In this document: positions 1 to 8,989 of the stretch, in pieces
Position numbering within the stretch: position 1 is the first letter of the stretch
Layout of the letters: each line of letters starts with the position of its first letter
Assembly: GCF_040537815.1 (NCBI RefSeq)
Contig: NZ_JBEWSZ010000014.1
Location: forward strand, 1 to 64,000
DNA from: Mesorhizobium shangrilense
GTDB lineage: Bacteria > Pseudomonadota > Alphaproteobacteria > Rhizobiales > Rhizobiaceae
Reading direction: 5' to 3'
Length of the DNA: 64,000 bases
Program-made: the position numbers and the translations under genes
Notes under the pieces: model-generated
Told to the model about the DNA's origin: nothing
Seen by the model: only the letters and a program-made list of their open reading frames with translations
The model's database searches: none

Positions 1-20
1 CCCGCGTCGCCATGCTGACC

Positions 21-76
21 TGCCTCATCTGATTTGCTCCTGCCACACAAATGCGGGGAGCAAATCAGATGAGGCA
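21..76. repeat. Perfect 20-bp inverted repeat
   Basis: TGCCTCATCTGATTTGCTCC at 21-40 is followed after a 16-base loop by its exact reverse complement at 57-76. There is no T-tract, so it is not an obvious terminator. The right arm runs into the IS21-like end sequence at 69-116, which suggests two facing copies of one insertion-sequence end. Confidence 0.8.
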
Positions 77-116
77 ACGGCTTAACATCCAGGAACAATT
101 CAGGCGAGGCAATGCG
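69..116. repeat. IS21-type terminal repeat relic, copy 1
   Basis: GAGGCAACG, then AACAATT, then GAGGCAATG occur here in the same order and at nearly the same spacing as in the reverse complement of about 34355-34400. IS21-family elements carry several related internal repeats at their ends, so both places are probably ends of related elements. No transposase gene remains here. Confidence 0.45.
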
Positions 117-121
117 ACCTC

Positions 122-298
122 TCACGTTAATTGCCGCGCCGCATCGGCACGTCGGCCCAGGGCGAACCAGGTTCGGAAACGCCACAGGATGCCGTTGACA
201 ACCTTGCGGTCATCAACCCGCGCTACGCCACGAGAATTGTTGGGCAGATGCGGCTGGATCACACCCCACTCAAAGTCGCTTAATTCGTGCCGACGCAT
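122..298 (-). pseudogene. IS5-family transposase, N-terminal fragment
   Basis: The 58-residue minus-strand frame starts MRRHELSDFEWGVIQPHLPN and contains VDDRKVVNGILWRFRTW, the usual start of IS5-family DDE transposases (about 250-330 residues). It stops at ALGRRADAARQLT, before any catalytic region, where IS21-like end sequence begins. It is a truncated relic, probably cut by a second insertion. The opposite end of a related transposase lies at 6814-7185, but nothing shows the two were once one element. Confidence 0.7.
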
Positions 299-391
299 TC
301 AAGCCTCCAAAAGAAGCCTTGAATCAGAACCCGTCACAAAACGAAATCCATTTTATGAGTTTGCGTCCTAGCTCAATACGGCCGGATTCCT

Positions 392-1633
392 CTAGGGTAC
401 AAGCTCCCTGCCTACAGAAATCGGGGCCTCGATGTCACTCGGTCCAAGTTGGCTGCAACCTGCGGCGATACGGCGAGTGCCTTCAACAATGTTCGCATCA
501 GATGTGGCTACGGACAGCCTTATGAAGGGGTCACCGTAGAAAGCCGCTCCTGGGACGGTGACAACGCCCGCGGCCAACAAGTGTTCTGCAAGGTCAGTCG
601 ACGACGCAATGACATGACCGTTCGGTGTTCGTTTTCCGATATAGGCTCCGCACTCCACATACAGGAAAAATGCGCCTTGCGGCATTCGAGGCTTAAGCCC
701 TTGTATTTTTGAGAGTTCGGCCACGGCGAGAGCGCATCGCCGGCGGTAAACCTCACGCCATTCAGCCAAAAACTCTTGCGGGCCGTCCAGGGCAGCCACA
801 CCGGCGGCTTGGCTGATCGAACATGGACCACCACTGGTTTGGGAGAACAACACGCGCAAACCGGCAGTCCACCATGATGGTCCACCCGCATAGCCGATTC
901 GCCAGCCGGTCATTGCGTAAGCCTTGGACAGCCCGTTGACTGTCAAAACCCTCTCGGCGAGATCCGGAGCTACCTGCGCCAAAGTCGCGAAGATCGCCGG
1001 CGGGAAGACGACGTGCTCGTAAAGGTCGTCAGAGATCACGTTGACGTGAGGGTGACGACGCAGGACCTCAGCGATCGCACCCAGCTCCTCGGCGGACGTG
1101 ACTGCGCCGGTCGGATTGCCTGGTGAGCAAAGGAGCAGAAGTTTTGTCTCTGCGGTGATGATGCTTTCGAGTTGATTTGCGTCAATCCTATATCCCTGAG
1201 ATTCCGAGGTTTTCAGGAGAACAGGCGTTGCCGCGCACACCTGTGCCATGCCGACATGCGAAGTCCATGCCGGGGTCGGAATAATGATTTTGTCGCCTCG
1301 GTCCAGGACCACTTGCATCGCGCTGGCAATCAAAGGTTTCGCACCGGACGCGATCACCACCTGCGAGCGCTCAAATGCAAGACCGTTGTCACGGGCAAAC
1401 TTGCGCCGTACCGCATCCTTCAGAGCTACGGAGCCATCTGCAGCAGTGTATCGTGTGAACCCTGCATTGATGGCTTCGATCGCTGCCGTCCGTATATGCT
1501 CTGGTGTGTCGAAGTCCGGCTCGCCCAGCGACAGGTCGACCAAATTACTGCCGCGCAAGCGCAATTCGGTTGCGCGGTCAAACATCGCGCCGATTGGAGA
1601 CGCAGGAACCCTGCAGATTGTGTCTGACAGCAT
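392..1633 (-). CDS. Class I/II PLP-dependent aminotransferase
   Basis: This 413-residue protein has the length and fold markers of aspartate-type aminotransferases, cytosolic PLP enzymes that move an amino group from an amino acid to a 2-oxo acid. Seen in the sequence: LSLGEPDFDTPEHI near the N-terminus, SPGNPTGAV mid-protein, SDDLYEHVVF, and the Schiff-base lysine in NGLSKAYAMTGWRIGY. The ATG at 1633 lies 3 bases after the stop of the ThDP enzyme at 1637-3271, so the two form one operon. An aminotransferase coupled to a 2-oxo-acid ThDP enzyme is the architecture of arginine transaminase plus 5-guanidino-2-oxopentanoate decarboxylase (AruH/AruI), but the amino acid used cannot be read from the sequence. 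Confidence 0.88.
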   Translation of the reverse strand: MLSDTICRVPASPIGAMFDRATELRLRGSNLVDLSLGEPDFDTPEHIRTAAIEAINAGFTRYTAADGSVALKDAVRRKFARDNGLAFERSQVVIASGAKPLIASAMQVVLDRGDKIIIPTPAWTSHVGMAQVCAATPVLLKTSESQGYRIDANQLESIITAETKLLLLCSPGNPTGAVTSAEELGAIAEVLRRHPHVNVISDDLYEHVVFPPAIFATLAQVAPDLAERVLTVNGLSKAYAMTGWRIGYAGGPSWWTAGLRVLFSQTSGGPCSISQAAGVAALDGPQEFLAEWREVYRRRCALAVAELSKIQGLKPRMPQGAFFLYVECGAYIGKRTPNGHVIASSTDLAEHLLAAGVVTVPGAAFYGDPFIRLSVATSDANIVEGTRRIAAGCSQLGPSDIEAPISVGRELVP

Positions 1634-1636
1634 CGC

Positions 1637-3271
1637 TTAGATCTCTTCCAAGACGTGATTTGGGCCGAGGCTCTTCGGTCCGACCAACACATGGATCACA
1701 GCGGCGCGACCTGCGGACAGGGCTCGCTCAAGCGCCGGCTTGAAGTCACTGGTGGCTTCAACCCTTTCACCGTGGGCGCCGTAACCCTCAGCCACTTTGG
1801 CGAAGTCGGGATTTCGCAGCGACGTTCCTGAGACGCGGCCGGGGTACCGCGCCTCCTGGTTGCCGCGAATTGTGCCGTAGCTTTCGTTATCGATAATGAT
1901 GAACAACGGGTCTAACTGGTATTGTATGGCAGTTGCGAGCTCTTGCCCGTTCATTAGGAAGTCGCCGTCGCCGCCGATATAAACGGAAGGAGAGTTTGGG
2001 CGGACAAACTTAGCTGCTACGGCTGCCGGTACACCCATTCCCATAGCTCCATTTACCGGGGCTGCAGCTCCCAAGAACTGGCGATAGCAATAATGGATGT
2101 TGGGCCAGTCTGTGGCGTTACCGGCGCCAGTGGTCATTGTCGTGTCTCGGGGCAAACGCTCATTGAGCACGTGCATTACCTCGGCCATATCGACTGGCCC
2201 GGGCTGCGGCGGCAACGTGACGTGAGCGGTGTAGCCAGCCAAAGCCTCAGAGGTCGCTGCAGTATGGAGACGCGTCGGTCGCAATTCTGCAAGTGCCAAT
2301 GCCGCAAGGCTTGGATCGGCCAGGATCGGCAAGTCCGCCTGATACAGTCGCCCCAGCTCTTCCGCTCCAGGATGGATATGGACGAGCCGACAATCGGGCT
2401 TCGGCGCCGCAATGACCTTATGCTTTAGGGTGGTCGGATCGTTGAGGCGAGATCCCAACGCGATTACCAGATCGGCCCCGCGGGCGTATTGGTTAGGCTC
2501 AGGTATGCCTCCGAATCCCACACTGCCGACGAAATTGGGGTGATCGTGGGGAAACAGTCCCTGGCGTCTGAAACCGATAGCAACGGGAAGGTCGTACGTT
2601 TCTGCAAATTGAATGACTGCAGCTTGACCCTCAGGCGTCCAGATCGCGCCACCCAACAGCAATAGCGGGCGTTCCGCCTGCTCCAGCATCTGGCCGACAG
2701 CAGCGATGTCTGCCGGTGAAGGCGTAGCTGGGGTCGCGCGGGCCGGGGCCAAATCAGGCGTATCGGTCAACGAGAACAACATATCTTCGGGTAGAGCCAA
2801 CGCGACCGGGCCCGGCCGCCCCGAAACAGCAACCTTAAATGCTCGGTTCACATATTCGGGCAAACGTGCGGCGTCATCGACCTCGGCCACCCATTTCACG
2901 GTCTCACCAAGAAAACGACGATAGTCAATTTCCTGGAAAACCTCGCGGTCGCGATAAGGACGGCTGATCTGGCCTATAAGAAGGATCATCGGCGTCGACC
3001 CTTGCATAGCAGTATGCAGACCTATCGTGGCCGACGTTACGCCAGGTCCCCGGGTGACAAAACAGATACCAGGTCGTCCTGTTAAGTCCCCATAGGCAGC
3101 GGCTGCGAAGCTCGCGCCGCCTTCTTGTCTCATGGTCACATATCGAAGGGCGTTGCCCTGATCGCGAATAGCATCAAGCACTGCGAGATAGCTCTCGCCT
3201 GGCACGCCAAATATGACCTCGGCCCCATTAATTCGCAAAGCTTCAACCAGAACCTGCCCGCCGGTGCGCAT
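1637..3271 (-). CDS. Thiamine diphosphate-dependent enzyme (acetolactate synthase/2-oxo-acid decarboxylase family)
   Basis: This 544-residue protein has the full three-domain layout of the acetolactate synthase superfamily. Seen: the N-terminal pyrimidine-binding domain with the activating glutamate in RQEGGASFAAAAYG (about residue 50), FGVPGESYLAVLDAI, TRGPGVTSATIGLHTAMQ, a central domain, and a C-terminal ThDP/Mg motif GGDGDFLMNGQELATA ending in IIDNESYG. Members either condense 2-oxo acids or decarboxylate them. Pairing with the downstream aminotransferase favours decarboxylation of a transaminated amino acid (AruI-like), which is inference. The ATG at 3271 is preceded by GTGAGG at good spacing. 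It is first gene of a two-gene operon and neither gene is disrupted. Confidence 0.85.
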   Translation of the reverse strand: MRTGGQVLVEALRINGAEVIFGVPGESYLAVLDAIRDQGNALRYVTMRQEGGASFAAAAYGDLTGRPGICFVTRGPGVTSATIGLHTAMQGSTPMILLIGQISRPYRDREVFQEIDYRRFLGETVKWVAEVDDAARLPEYVNRAFKVAVSGRPGPVALALPEDMLFSLTDTPDLAPARATPATPSPADIAAVGQMLEQAERPLLLLGGAIWTPEGQAAVIQFAETYDLPVAIGFRRQGLFPHDHPNFVGSVGFGGIPEPNQYARGADLVIALGSRLNDPTTLKHKVIAAPKPDCRLVHIHPGAEELGRLYQADLPILADPSLAALALAELRPTRLHTAATSEALAGYTAHVTLPPQPGPVDMAEVMHVLNERLPRDTTMTTGAGNATDWPNIHYCYRQFLGAAAPVNGAMGMGVPAAVAAKFVRPNSPSVYIGGDGDFLMNGQELATAIQYQLDPLFIIIDNESYGTIRGNQEARYPGRVSGTSLRNPDFAKVAEGYGAHGERVEATSDFKPALERALSAGRAAVIHVLVGPKSLGPNHVLEEI

Positions 3272-4147
3272 CGTGACCTCACAGAAGTTGCAAAAAGACC
3301 CCCGGGTGGATCGTTGATCCTCCCGACCAGTTTGACGTTTTGCCGTTGATTTCGATGGCTTAGAGAAACCAGAAATATGCGATTACACCCAGCGAAAAAA
3401 ATTCATTGGGTGCCAAAAACACTCAAGGACGATCGCCCCTGTGGGGCAGGCTAGAAGCGTAAATTCGATGGGGGGCGGAGCGTGAGGGTCGGGTCCTAGG
3501 CAGCCCTCGCCGGGCTCTCCCGGACGTGAGGGTTCGCAACGGACAATTCTTTGCGACGCGCCGCGATTGTAATTCCCGATAGTGAGTCTTGGAATGTAGC
3601 GGTCTTCCGACTCTCGAACCCCTAATACGCGCTTGGATCAAGTCTGCATCACTGCGGGTCCAGGCCCGCCAACTTCCTTCATACGCGCGCGCAATTCGGC
3701 TGGAGGCACAAGGCAGAAAGTTCGAAAGCTTCCAAGAAGCCCAGCCAAACTGGATGCCCAGCGAATACCTTGGCTCCGCGAACCTTCTTCGATACCGCTG
3801 CAGTCGTTGCTTCAGAAACCAAATCAAGAATCTGGCTTAAGGCATCAAGCGCGTCACCTCGTTTCCAGTCGCAGTTCGACGGCACCAGATTCAGAGCCTG
3901 CTTTGGTCAATTTATATCTGGACATGATATCCGTGCGACAAACGTCGATTGGCCGATGTGCCTCCCGTCCGATTTTCCGCCCTTGCTGTCCGTTTCTGCG
4001 ACGACCGTGAGCAAGCACTTCCATCCGTCTCATAGCAATGCATCTGATCCATGAGCGAGCGCGAGAAGCAGTGCGCCAATGCCCAAGTATGGCGCAACGC
4101 GCTTGTGGGTCGTGGCCGCTACTAACGACCGAAGGAGGGTGTCGCTT
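3272..4147. other. Intergenic region, no recognisable gene
   Basis: About 875 bases without a recognised gene. A minus-strand frame around 3679-3885 (SEATTAAVSKKVRGAKVFAG) reads protein-like but has no family I know and no clear ribosome binding site. The stretch probably contains old insertion debris. The promoter of the ThDP enzyme should lie just right of 3272 and I could not place it. Confidence 0.5.
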
Positions 4148-4584
4148 ATGGATCGAGTCAAATTTCTAACCCCGGATGAGGTCGCCGAACGTTATCGTGG
4201 GGAGATTTCTCCCGGCACATTAAGAAACTGGCGCTCTATGCGCGTCGATGCGGAAGCGCTCGAAACGGACAACCGGATCATGCGCAAATTCCTGACGGCC
4301 ATCGGCGAGTTCCGATCTTACATCGCTTCCCACAGCGCAAGCCTGATCAACTACGGCGAACGCTACCGCTCGGTCCTCGGCCTTCGTCGAGGCACCGTCA
4401 ATGCGGGCATCAGCAAGCGGTTCGCGAAAAAGCAGCAGATGCAGTGGAGCAGGATCGGCCGCATCTTCTGCTGCAAACCCGCACGTAGACCCTCGACGGC
4501 TCCCTGCGCTCGACGTTCCAGCAATGGTATCCCGGTATGGCGAACGACAATCACGAACCAGACGAAACAGCTCTCGCCGCATAA
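4148..4584 (+). pseudogene. Helix-turn-helix protein start fused to an ISKra4-like transposase end
   Basis: An ATG at 4148 behind GAAGGAGG opens MDRVKFLTPDEVAERYRG, typical of short excisionase/MerR-like DNA-binding proteins. After about 32 residues the frame switches to transposase-like sequence (ASLINYGERYRS, then TVNAGISKRFAKKQQMQWSR). The end of that transposase (TLDGSLRSTFQQWYPGMAND) continues one frame away and stops at 4584, so there is also a frameshift. I read this as a small regulator gene interrupted by an insertion whose C-terminal end survives. The ISKra4 assignment is from memory of that C-terminal pattern. Confidence 0.5.
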
Positions 4585-4782
4585 CTGCCCCACAGTTCCT
4601 CATGCCCCAGTTGAGGACGGCCTGGCAGGGCTAAGATGCACTCGTTTCGCGCAATTCACGCTATCCGACACCTTTGTGTTGCCTTTGTCGGGTCCGCTAC
4701 ACAAGCTTGTTCAGCCACTGGGCTTGTTTGGCTCGGTCTAAATAGCTGAAAGGCAATTCGAATTCTTTTTTTTCGGCTCGAT

Positions 4783-4826
4783 CAGCCAAATTGGCACGAG
4801 TTTTGAAACTTTTTGGATGTGAGGCG
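4783..4826 (+). repeat. Dispersed 44-bp repeat, copy A
   Basis: This block aligns without gaps to 35071-35114, with 33 of 44 bases identical by my count, including GGCA, TTTTGAA and GAGGCG. It follows the transposase relic at 4148-4584. Function unknown; a shared insertion-element edge is the simplest reading. It resembles a sigma-54 promoter but has GA where the -12 GC is required. Confidence 0.6.
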
Positions 4827-5147
4827 GCGAGAGCTTCACCGGCATTCATGTCGCGGGCCGCAGCGACGAATAGAACGACGGCAGGAAAGCTACATGTCAG
4901 GTCTCGTCAGATCGAATTCTACGGCAAAGGGGCACCGGTAAATCCATCACCTCGCCAACCCCAAAGCCGACTCTCCCGTTCTGATCCTGAACTCGAAGGC
5001 GTAGGATACGGTGCTGCACCTCGCGGCAAAGGAAGGTTCGGCGGATGACATCGAACTCCGAGGACGTGCACCTTCGAGCGCGGGATGCAAACCAAAAAAT
5101 TGCGGCTCGAAAGAACCGACGTAGCAGGATTCAGAGGAGCGCCGAAA

Positions 5148-5885
5148 ATGGCAGATAATTTCATCTACGGTGACGGTTGGGCTTCGGCCTACGAGCAAAT
5201 TACTAACATGCGAGGTAAGATAGCTGAGGCGCATGAGACTGTTGCGTTTCTTGAGCGACATTGTAGCGGAGGCAGTGCGCTCGAACTTGGCATCGGCGAC
5301 GGACGCGTGGCAGTTCCGTTGAGCGCGCGAGGGGTCAGGGTTGAAGGCATCGACAACTCGGAGAGCATGTTGAGGCTGCTTGCTAGCCGCAGCAATGTGG
5401 TCAAGGCGTGGCAGGGTGACATTGCCAGTTTCACGTTAACCAACCGCTACAATACCGTGTATTGCATCTTCAATACGTTCTTCCTGCTCTTAAGCCGCGA
5501 AGCGCAAATCGCCTGTCTTCGATCTGCTGCATCGGTATTAGCCAAGGATGGGCTTTTGGTCATAGAGATCGATGTGCCGGCCTTGGACGGTTTCGTCAAT
5601 GGACAGAAAACTACGATTTTGCACATCGATGATGAAAACACATTTCTCCGTGCGGACGTCCACGATTCATTGAAACAGAACTTGGTTTCTTCATTCCTCT
5701 GGTTTTCTGGAACATTTGTGCGGCGTTTTCCACAACCCTTCCGATACGTGTACCCTCAGGAACTGGATACGATGGCCGAGTGCGTGGGGTTGGAGCTGGC
5801 GGAGCGGTGGGGAGATTGGGCGGGAGGGGCCTTCACCCAAGCGTCGACACGTCATATCTCCGTCTATCGCCGGGCTGGCTTGTAG
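5148..5885 (+). CDS. Class I SAM-dependent methyltransferase
   Basis: The 245-residue product starts at the ATG at 5148, chosen over an in-frame upstream ATG at 5085 because AGGAG lies 8 bases before it. Motif I (SAM binding) is ALELGIGDGRVAVPLSARGV, followed by the acidic strand end VEGIDNSE. The rest follows the Rossmann-type methyltransferase plan (YNTVYCIFNTFFLL, KDGLLVIEIDVPALDG). The acceptor is unknown. It is alone, with relics on both sides, so context gives no substrate. A protein of the same general type lies at 30624-31385. Confidence 0.8.
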   Translation: MADNFIYGDGWASAYEQITNMRGKIAEAHETVAFLERHCSGGSALELGIGDGRVAVPLSARGVRVEGIDNSESMLRLLASRSNVVKAWQGDIASFTLTNRYNTVYCIFNTFFLLLSREAQIACLRSAASVLAKDGLLVIEIDVPALDGFVNGQKTTILHIDDENTFLRADVHDSLKQNLVSSFLWFSGTFVRRFPQPFRYVYPQELDTMAECVGLELAERWGDWAGGAFTQASTRHISVYRRAGL

Positions 5886-5909
5886 TCCCGAACTTAACCA
5901 ACGGTCACG

Positions 5910-6806
5910 ATGCTGCGCGCCGCCGCGGCCGCTCCGCAATCGCTTGAAGATGCCGCCTTTGCCGCTGCCGCAGCACTGACCGCCCTCGACGCGGTAGTGC
6001 GCCGGGAAGAAAAATGGGCCGGCGCCTGGCACTCGCGGCGGCCGCGGCAACGGCCAAACGCGCCAGCCGGGTCGAAGACGCAGCGGCGCTGCGCGACGCG
6101 CTGCTGCTCACCCGTCCCGGCGACGACGTCGGGCCTGCCGGCCGCATGCTGGTGATCTGGCGCAGGCTGGCCTCGCGTCCGGTCAAGACCTTGGCTGGCG
6201 ACGCGGTGTTGGGCGAGGTGGCCGCGGATCTGGGGAGTTTCATCGATGAGGAGGCGGCAGGGCGGCTCGGCGATGAGATCAAAGTCTTGCTGACACACGC
6301 GGGAATGTGGTCGGCGCGGCCGCCGACGTCATTGCGATGCTTGAGCGCCACGGTCAGCGCGCCGCGCGCGACATTGGGGCCATGGCTGGCCGACGCCATT
6401 GTCGCCGGCCAGCTCGGGTGGCCGCGCGCGGTCCCTTTGCTCGGCGCCTAGCCTCCGCCGCCAACAGCCAGCGATCGATTGTCGCCAGCGGACCGCCGGC
6501 AAGCACAGCCGGCGTCCCGCCAACGCATTTTTGCCGCCTATGCGCGGGCGGCGCTGCAGGCGGTGGAACTTGCGGCCGAGCTCGGCCGCCGCGCCGATCA
6601 GCTGCTGGCAGCGGCGCCGAAACTGCGGGCGAAAGGGTCGGGCGCCGTCATCGAGAAGTTGCTTTCCGACAGATGCGGTCGTCGCCTCGCAAGAGATTGC
6701 CGGCATAAGCGATCGCGGCTTACGCCGGCTGTTCGACCGACTCCTCGAGCGAGGCGCCGTGCGCGAGTTGTCGGGCCGCCCAACCTTTCGCATCTACGGG
6801 CTGTGA
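5910..6806 (+). pseudogene. DUF1403-family gene, decayed by several frameshifts
   Basis: Pieces of one protein run in order through all three plus frames: an Ala-rich start (AAAPQSLEDAAFAAAAALTA), ALRDALLLTRPGDDVGPAGR with WRRLASRP, then ALQAVELAAELGRRADQLLA and PKLRAKGSGAVIEKLL, and finally SDRGLRRLFDRLLERGAVRE to a stop at 6806. This order matches the DUF1403 family, proteins of unknown function common on rhizobial plasmids and islands. At least three frame changes are needed to read it through, so it is not functional unless the sequence has errors. Confidence 0.65.
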
Positions 6807-6813
6807 TCGATGG

Positions 6814-7185
6814 TTGACGCGGGGCGAGCAAAAAGGGGGAAAGGTCGATCAGATGACCATCTGTTCGACCGCGAGCTCGTCCTTGCACGCGCCCGAGGGC
6901 AAAGCCCACAAGGTGCTGGCGGCCAAAGCGTTCGGGGGTAATCCGAATGATGGCCACACGCTCGCAGCAATGGTCGATCTGGCGGTGGTGATCGGCGGCG
7001 TCGATCCGGACCGCATCTACGTCGACAAGGGCTATCACGGCCACGACTACGTCGGCTCGGGATCGGTGATGATCGCCGGGCGCAAGCGTGGCCTGACGGC
7101 CACCATGCGCCGGGAACTGAAACGACGATCTGCCATCGAGGCCACCATCGGTCAGCGACGCCTCGATTGTAAACCGGACTGTTAA
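6814..7185 (+). pseudogene. IS5-family transposase, C-terminal fragment
   Basis: The frame contains HAPEGKAHK, then GNPNDGHTLAAMVD, then RIYVDKGYHGHDYVG and the DDE-type glutamate region RRELKRRSAIEATIG. This is the C-terminal half of IS5-group transposases. Sequence normally found between HAPE...GKAHK and GNP is missing, and the N-terminal half is absent, so it is a relic. The coding part blends into AT-rich DNA right after the C-terminal motif. Confidence 0.7.
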
Positions 7186-7387
7186 CAAATAGAAACATAA
7201 CTTTGGTATTCCATCATAGCTCTTCACAAATACTTAGAAAAACGTTTCTATATAGGCGTTGAGTTGTTTTTGGTGTGTATGATAATAATGATGTTCGCGG
7301 TTATGTGTACGGTAACACGTAGTAATAATCAGACATGCCAGAAAACATATTCTAGAATAAGTGGTATTTCGCCCAAGGAGTGCTATA
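7186..7387 (+). promoter_or_regulatory. AT-rich leader of the carbamoyltransferase with 12-bp palindrome
   Basis: This 200-base stretch is far richer in A and T than its surroundings. TATTCTAGAATA (7348-7359) is a perfect palindrome 28 bases before the start codon and could be an operator. GAAA-aacg-TTTC and GTGT-N6-ACAC are weaker symmetric elements further upstream. I compared it with the nod-box consensus and found no match. The AT-rich character suggests it came with the downstream gene. Confidence 0.35.
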
Positions 7388-8989
7388 ATGCGGATAATGT
7401 CGTTTAAACCGGGCCATGATGGAGCAATTGCATCGTTGGATGCATCAACAGCCGAGCTCATCTATTCCTACGAGGCTGAGAAGGATAGTTTTCCTAGATA
7501 TTCGACCATTACCCCGACGACGGTCCTCGACGCCGCTGGCCGCCTGAACGCCATCCCGGATGTGATTGCCGTCGGTGGGTGGGAAAACGCAGGATTCGCG
7601 CGCAACGTCTCCGTCGCGGCAGGCTACTACGGCATAGCCCAGGGGTTGGAGATTGTCGGCGAGCAGACCATCTTCGGCAAGAAGGTGCATTTCTATTCCT
7701 CGACGCACGAGCGCTCCCATCTCTGGGGCTCCTACGGCATGTCGCCATTCCCCGCCGGGATTCCCTGTTATGCGCTGATCTGGGAAGGATGGTGCGGCGA
7801 TTTCTATGAAATCGATGAGTACATGCAGGTCGTGCATTTGGGTAAAGTGATGGCGAATCCTGGTGACAAATATGCTTTCCTTTATGCGCTTGCTGATCCG
7901 AAATTCACCTTAGCCAAAGGACCAACGCGCTTCGAAGACGCCGGCAAGGCGATGGCGCTTTGCGCCTATGGGCAGGCCGGGTCGCCTGACCGGGACGAGC
8001 AGGCGCTGATCGATTTCCTGCTTCCGAGCGATGTGTACCCCTTGTCCAAAGAGGACCTCCGGAATTCGCCCTACTACAACATTGGCGTAACCCATCAGAA
8101 GTTCACCAACCTCGCCAGGCGAGTTTCAGATGCCATCTTCGATTCGTTCCATACTTTCGCGAAGGCGAACCTGACAAAGGGCTACCCGCTGCTGATTTCC
8201 GGCGGGTGCGGGTTAAATTGCGAGTGGAATCGCCGTTGGCTCGAAGCGAATCTTTTTTCCGATGTTTTCATTCCGCCATGCGCTAACGATACCGGCTCGG
8301 CGATCGGGACCGCAATCGACGCTATGCGGCATTTCACCGGCAATGCGAAGATCAAATGGAATGTCTATTCAGGCCAGCCTTTCACACTTGACGAAATTGA
8401 CCGCACCGGGCTCGAGATCCATCCACTCGACTACGGCCAGGTAGCCTCGGCGTTGCTCGACGACAAGGTGATCGGCTGGGTACAGGGGAATTGCGAAATC
8501 GGGCCACGGGCGCTCGGCAACCGGTCGATTCTCGCGGCGCCTTTCTCAAAAGCAACCCATGAACGCTTAAACCGCATCAAGAACCGGGAGGGTTTCCGCC
8601 CGATCGCGCCGGTTTGCCTGGAGGAGGACGTCGCACTCCACTTCGACTTGGCACGCCCGTCGCCCTACATGCTTCTTTTCCAGAAGGTTCTCGACAGCCG
8701 GTTGGAGGCCATCACGCATGTTGACGGCACGGCGCGGGCCCAGACCGTTTCGAAGGAGCAAAACCCACAGCTGTTTCAACTGCTTACCTCATTCAAGGCG
8801 AAAAGCGGAGTCGGCGTTCTTTGCAACACATCGCTGAACTTCAATGGCACCGGTTTCATCAATCGCGCCAGCGACTTGCTGACCTATGCCCGAGCCGCGG
8901 GCCTCGACGGATTCGTGATCAACGATACCTTTTATCTCCTCAAGGAGGCACCCCTCACGGCGTCGAGTGGACAGAAAAAGAACGCGTAG
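7388..8989 (+). CDS. NodU/CmcH-family O-carbamoyltransferase
   Basis: This 533-residue protein has both modules of the family: an N-terminal Kae1-like domain starting MRIMSFKPGHDGAIASLDAS with the metal-binding HERSH pair near residue 120, and a C-terminal YrdC-like domain with WVQGNCEIGPRALGNRSILA, REGFRPIAPVCLEED and VLCNTSLNFNGTGF. Family enzymes transfer carbamoyl from carbamoyl phosphate, through a carbamoyl-adenylate, onto a hydroxyl. NodU acts on Nod factors; CmcH, TobZ and NovN act on antibiotics. The ATG at 7388 has AAGGAG 7 bases upstream. No nodulation or antibiotic genes flank it, so the acceptor is unknown. Insertion relics lie upstream. Confidence 0.82.
   Translation: MRIMSFKPGHDGAIASLDASTAELIYSYEAEKDSFPRYSTITPTTVLDAAGRLNAIPDVIAVGGWENAGFARNVSVAAGYYGIAQGLEIVGEQTIFGKKVHFYSSTHERSHLWGSYGMSPFPAGIPCYALIWEGWCGDFYEIDEYMQVVHLGKVMANPGDKYAFLYALADPKFTLAKGPTRFEDAGKAMALCAYGQAGSPDRDEQALIDFLLPSDVYPLSKEDLRNSPYYNIGVTHQKFTNLARRVSDAIFDSFHTFAKANLTKGYPLLISGGCGLNCEWNRRWLEANLFSDVFIPPCANDTGSAIGTAIDAMRHFTGNAKIKWNVYSGQPFTLDEIDRTGLEIHPLDYGQVASALLDDKVIGWVQGNCEIGPRALGNRSILAAPFSKATHERLNRIKNREGFRPIAPVCLEEDVALHFDLARPSPYMLLFQKVLDSRLEAITHVDGTARAQTVSKEQNPQLFQLLTSFKAKSGVGVLCNTSLNFNGTGFINRASDLLTYARAAGLDGFVINDTFYLLKEAPLTASSGQKKNA

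Noticed and set aside
4790..4806. Sigma-54-like site TGGCACGAGTTTTGAA
   Set aside because: The essential -12 GC is GA, and the other copy of the repeat (35080-35096) has the same mismatch.
7186..7387. Possible nod box upstream of the NodU-like gene
   Set aside because: No ATCCA...GATG pairs or ATCAAACAATC-like core could be aligned.
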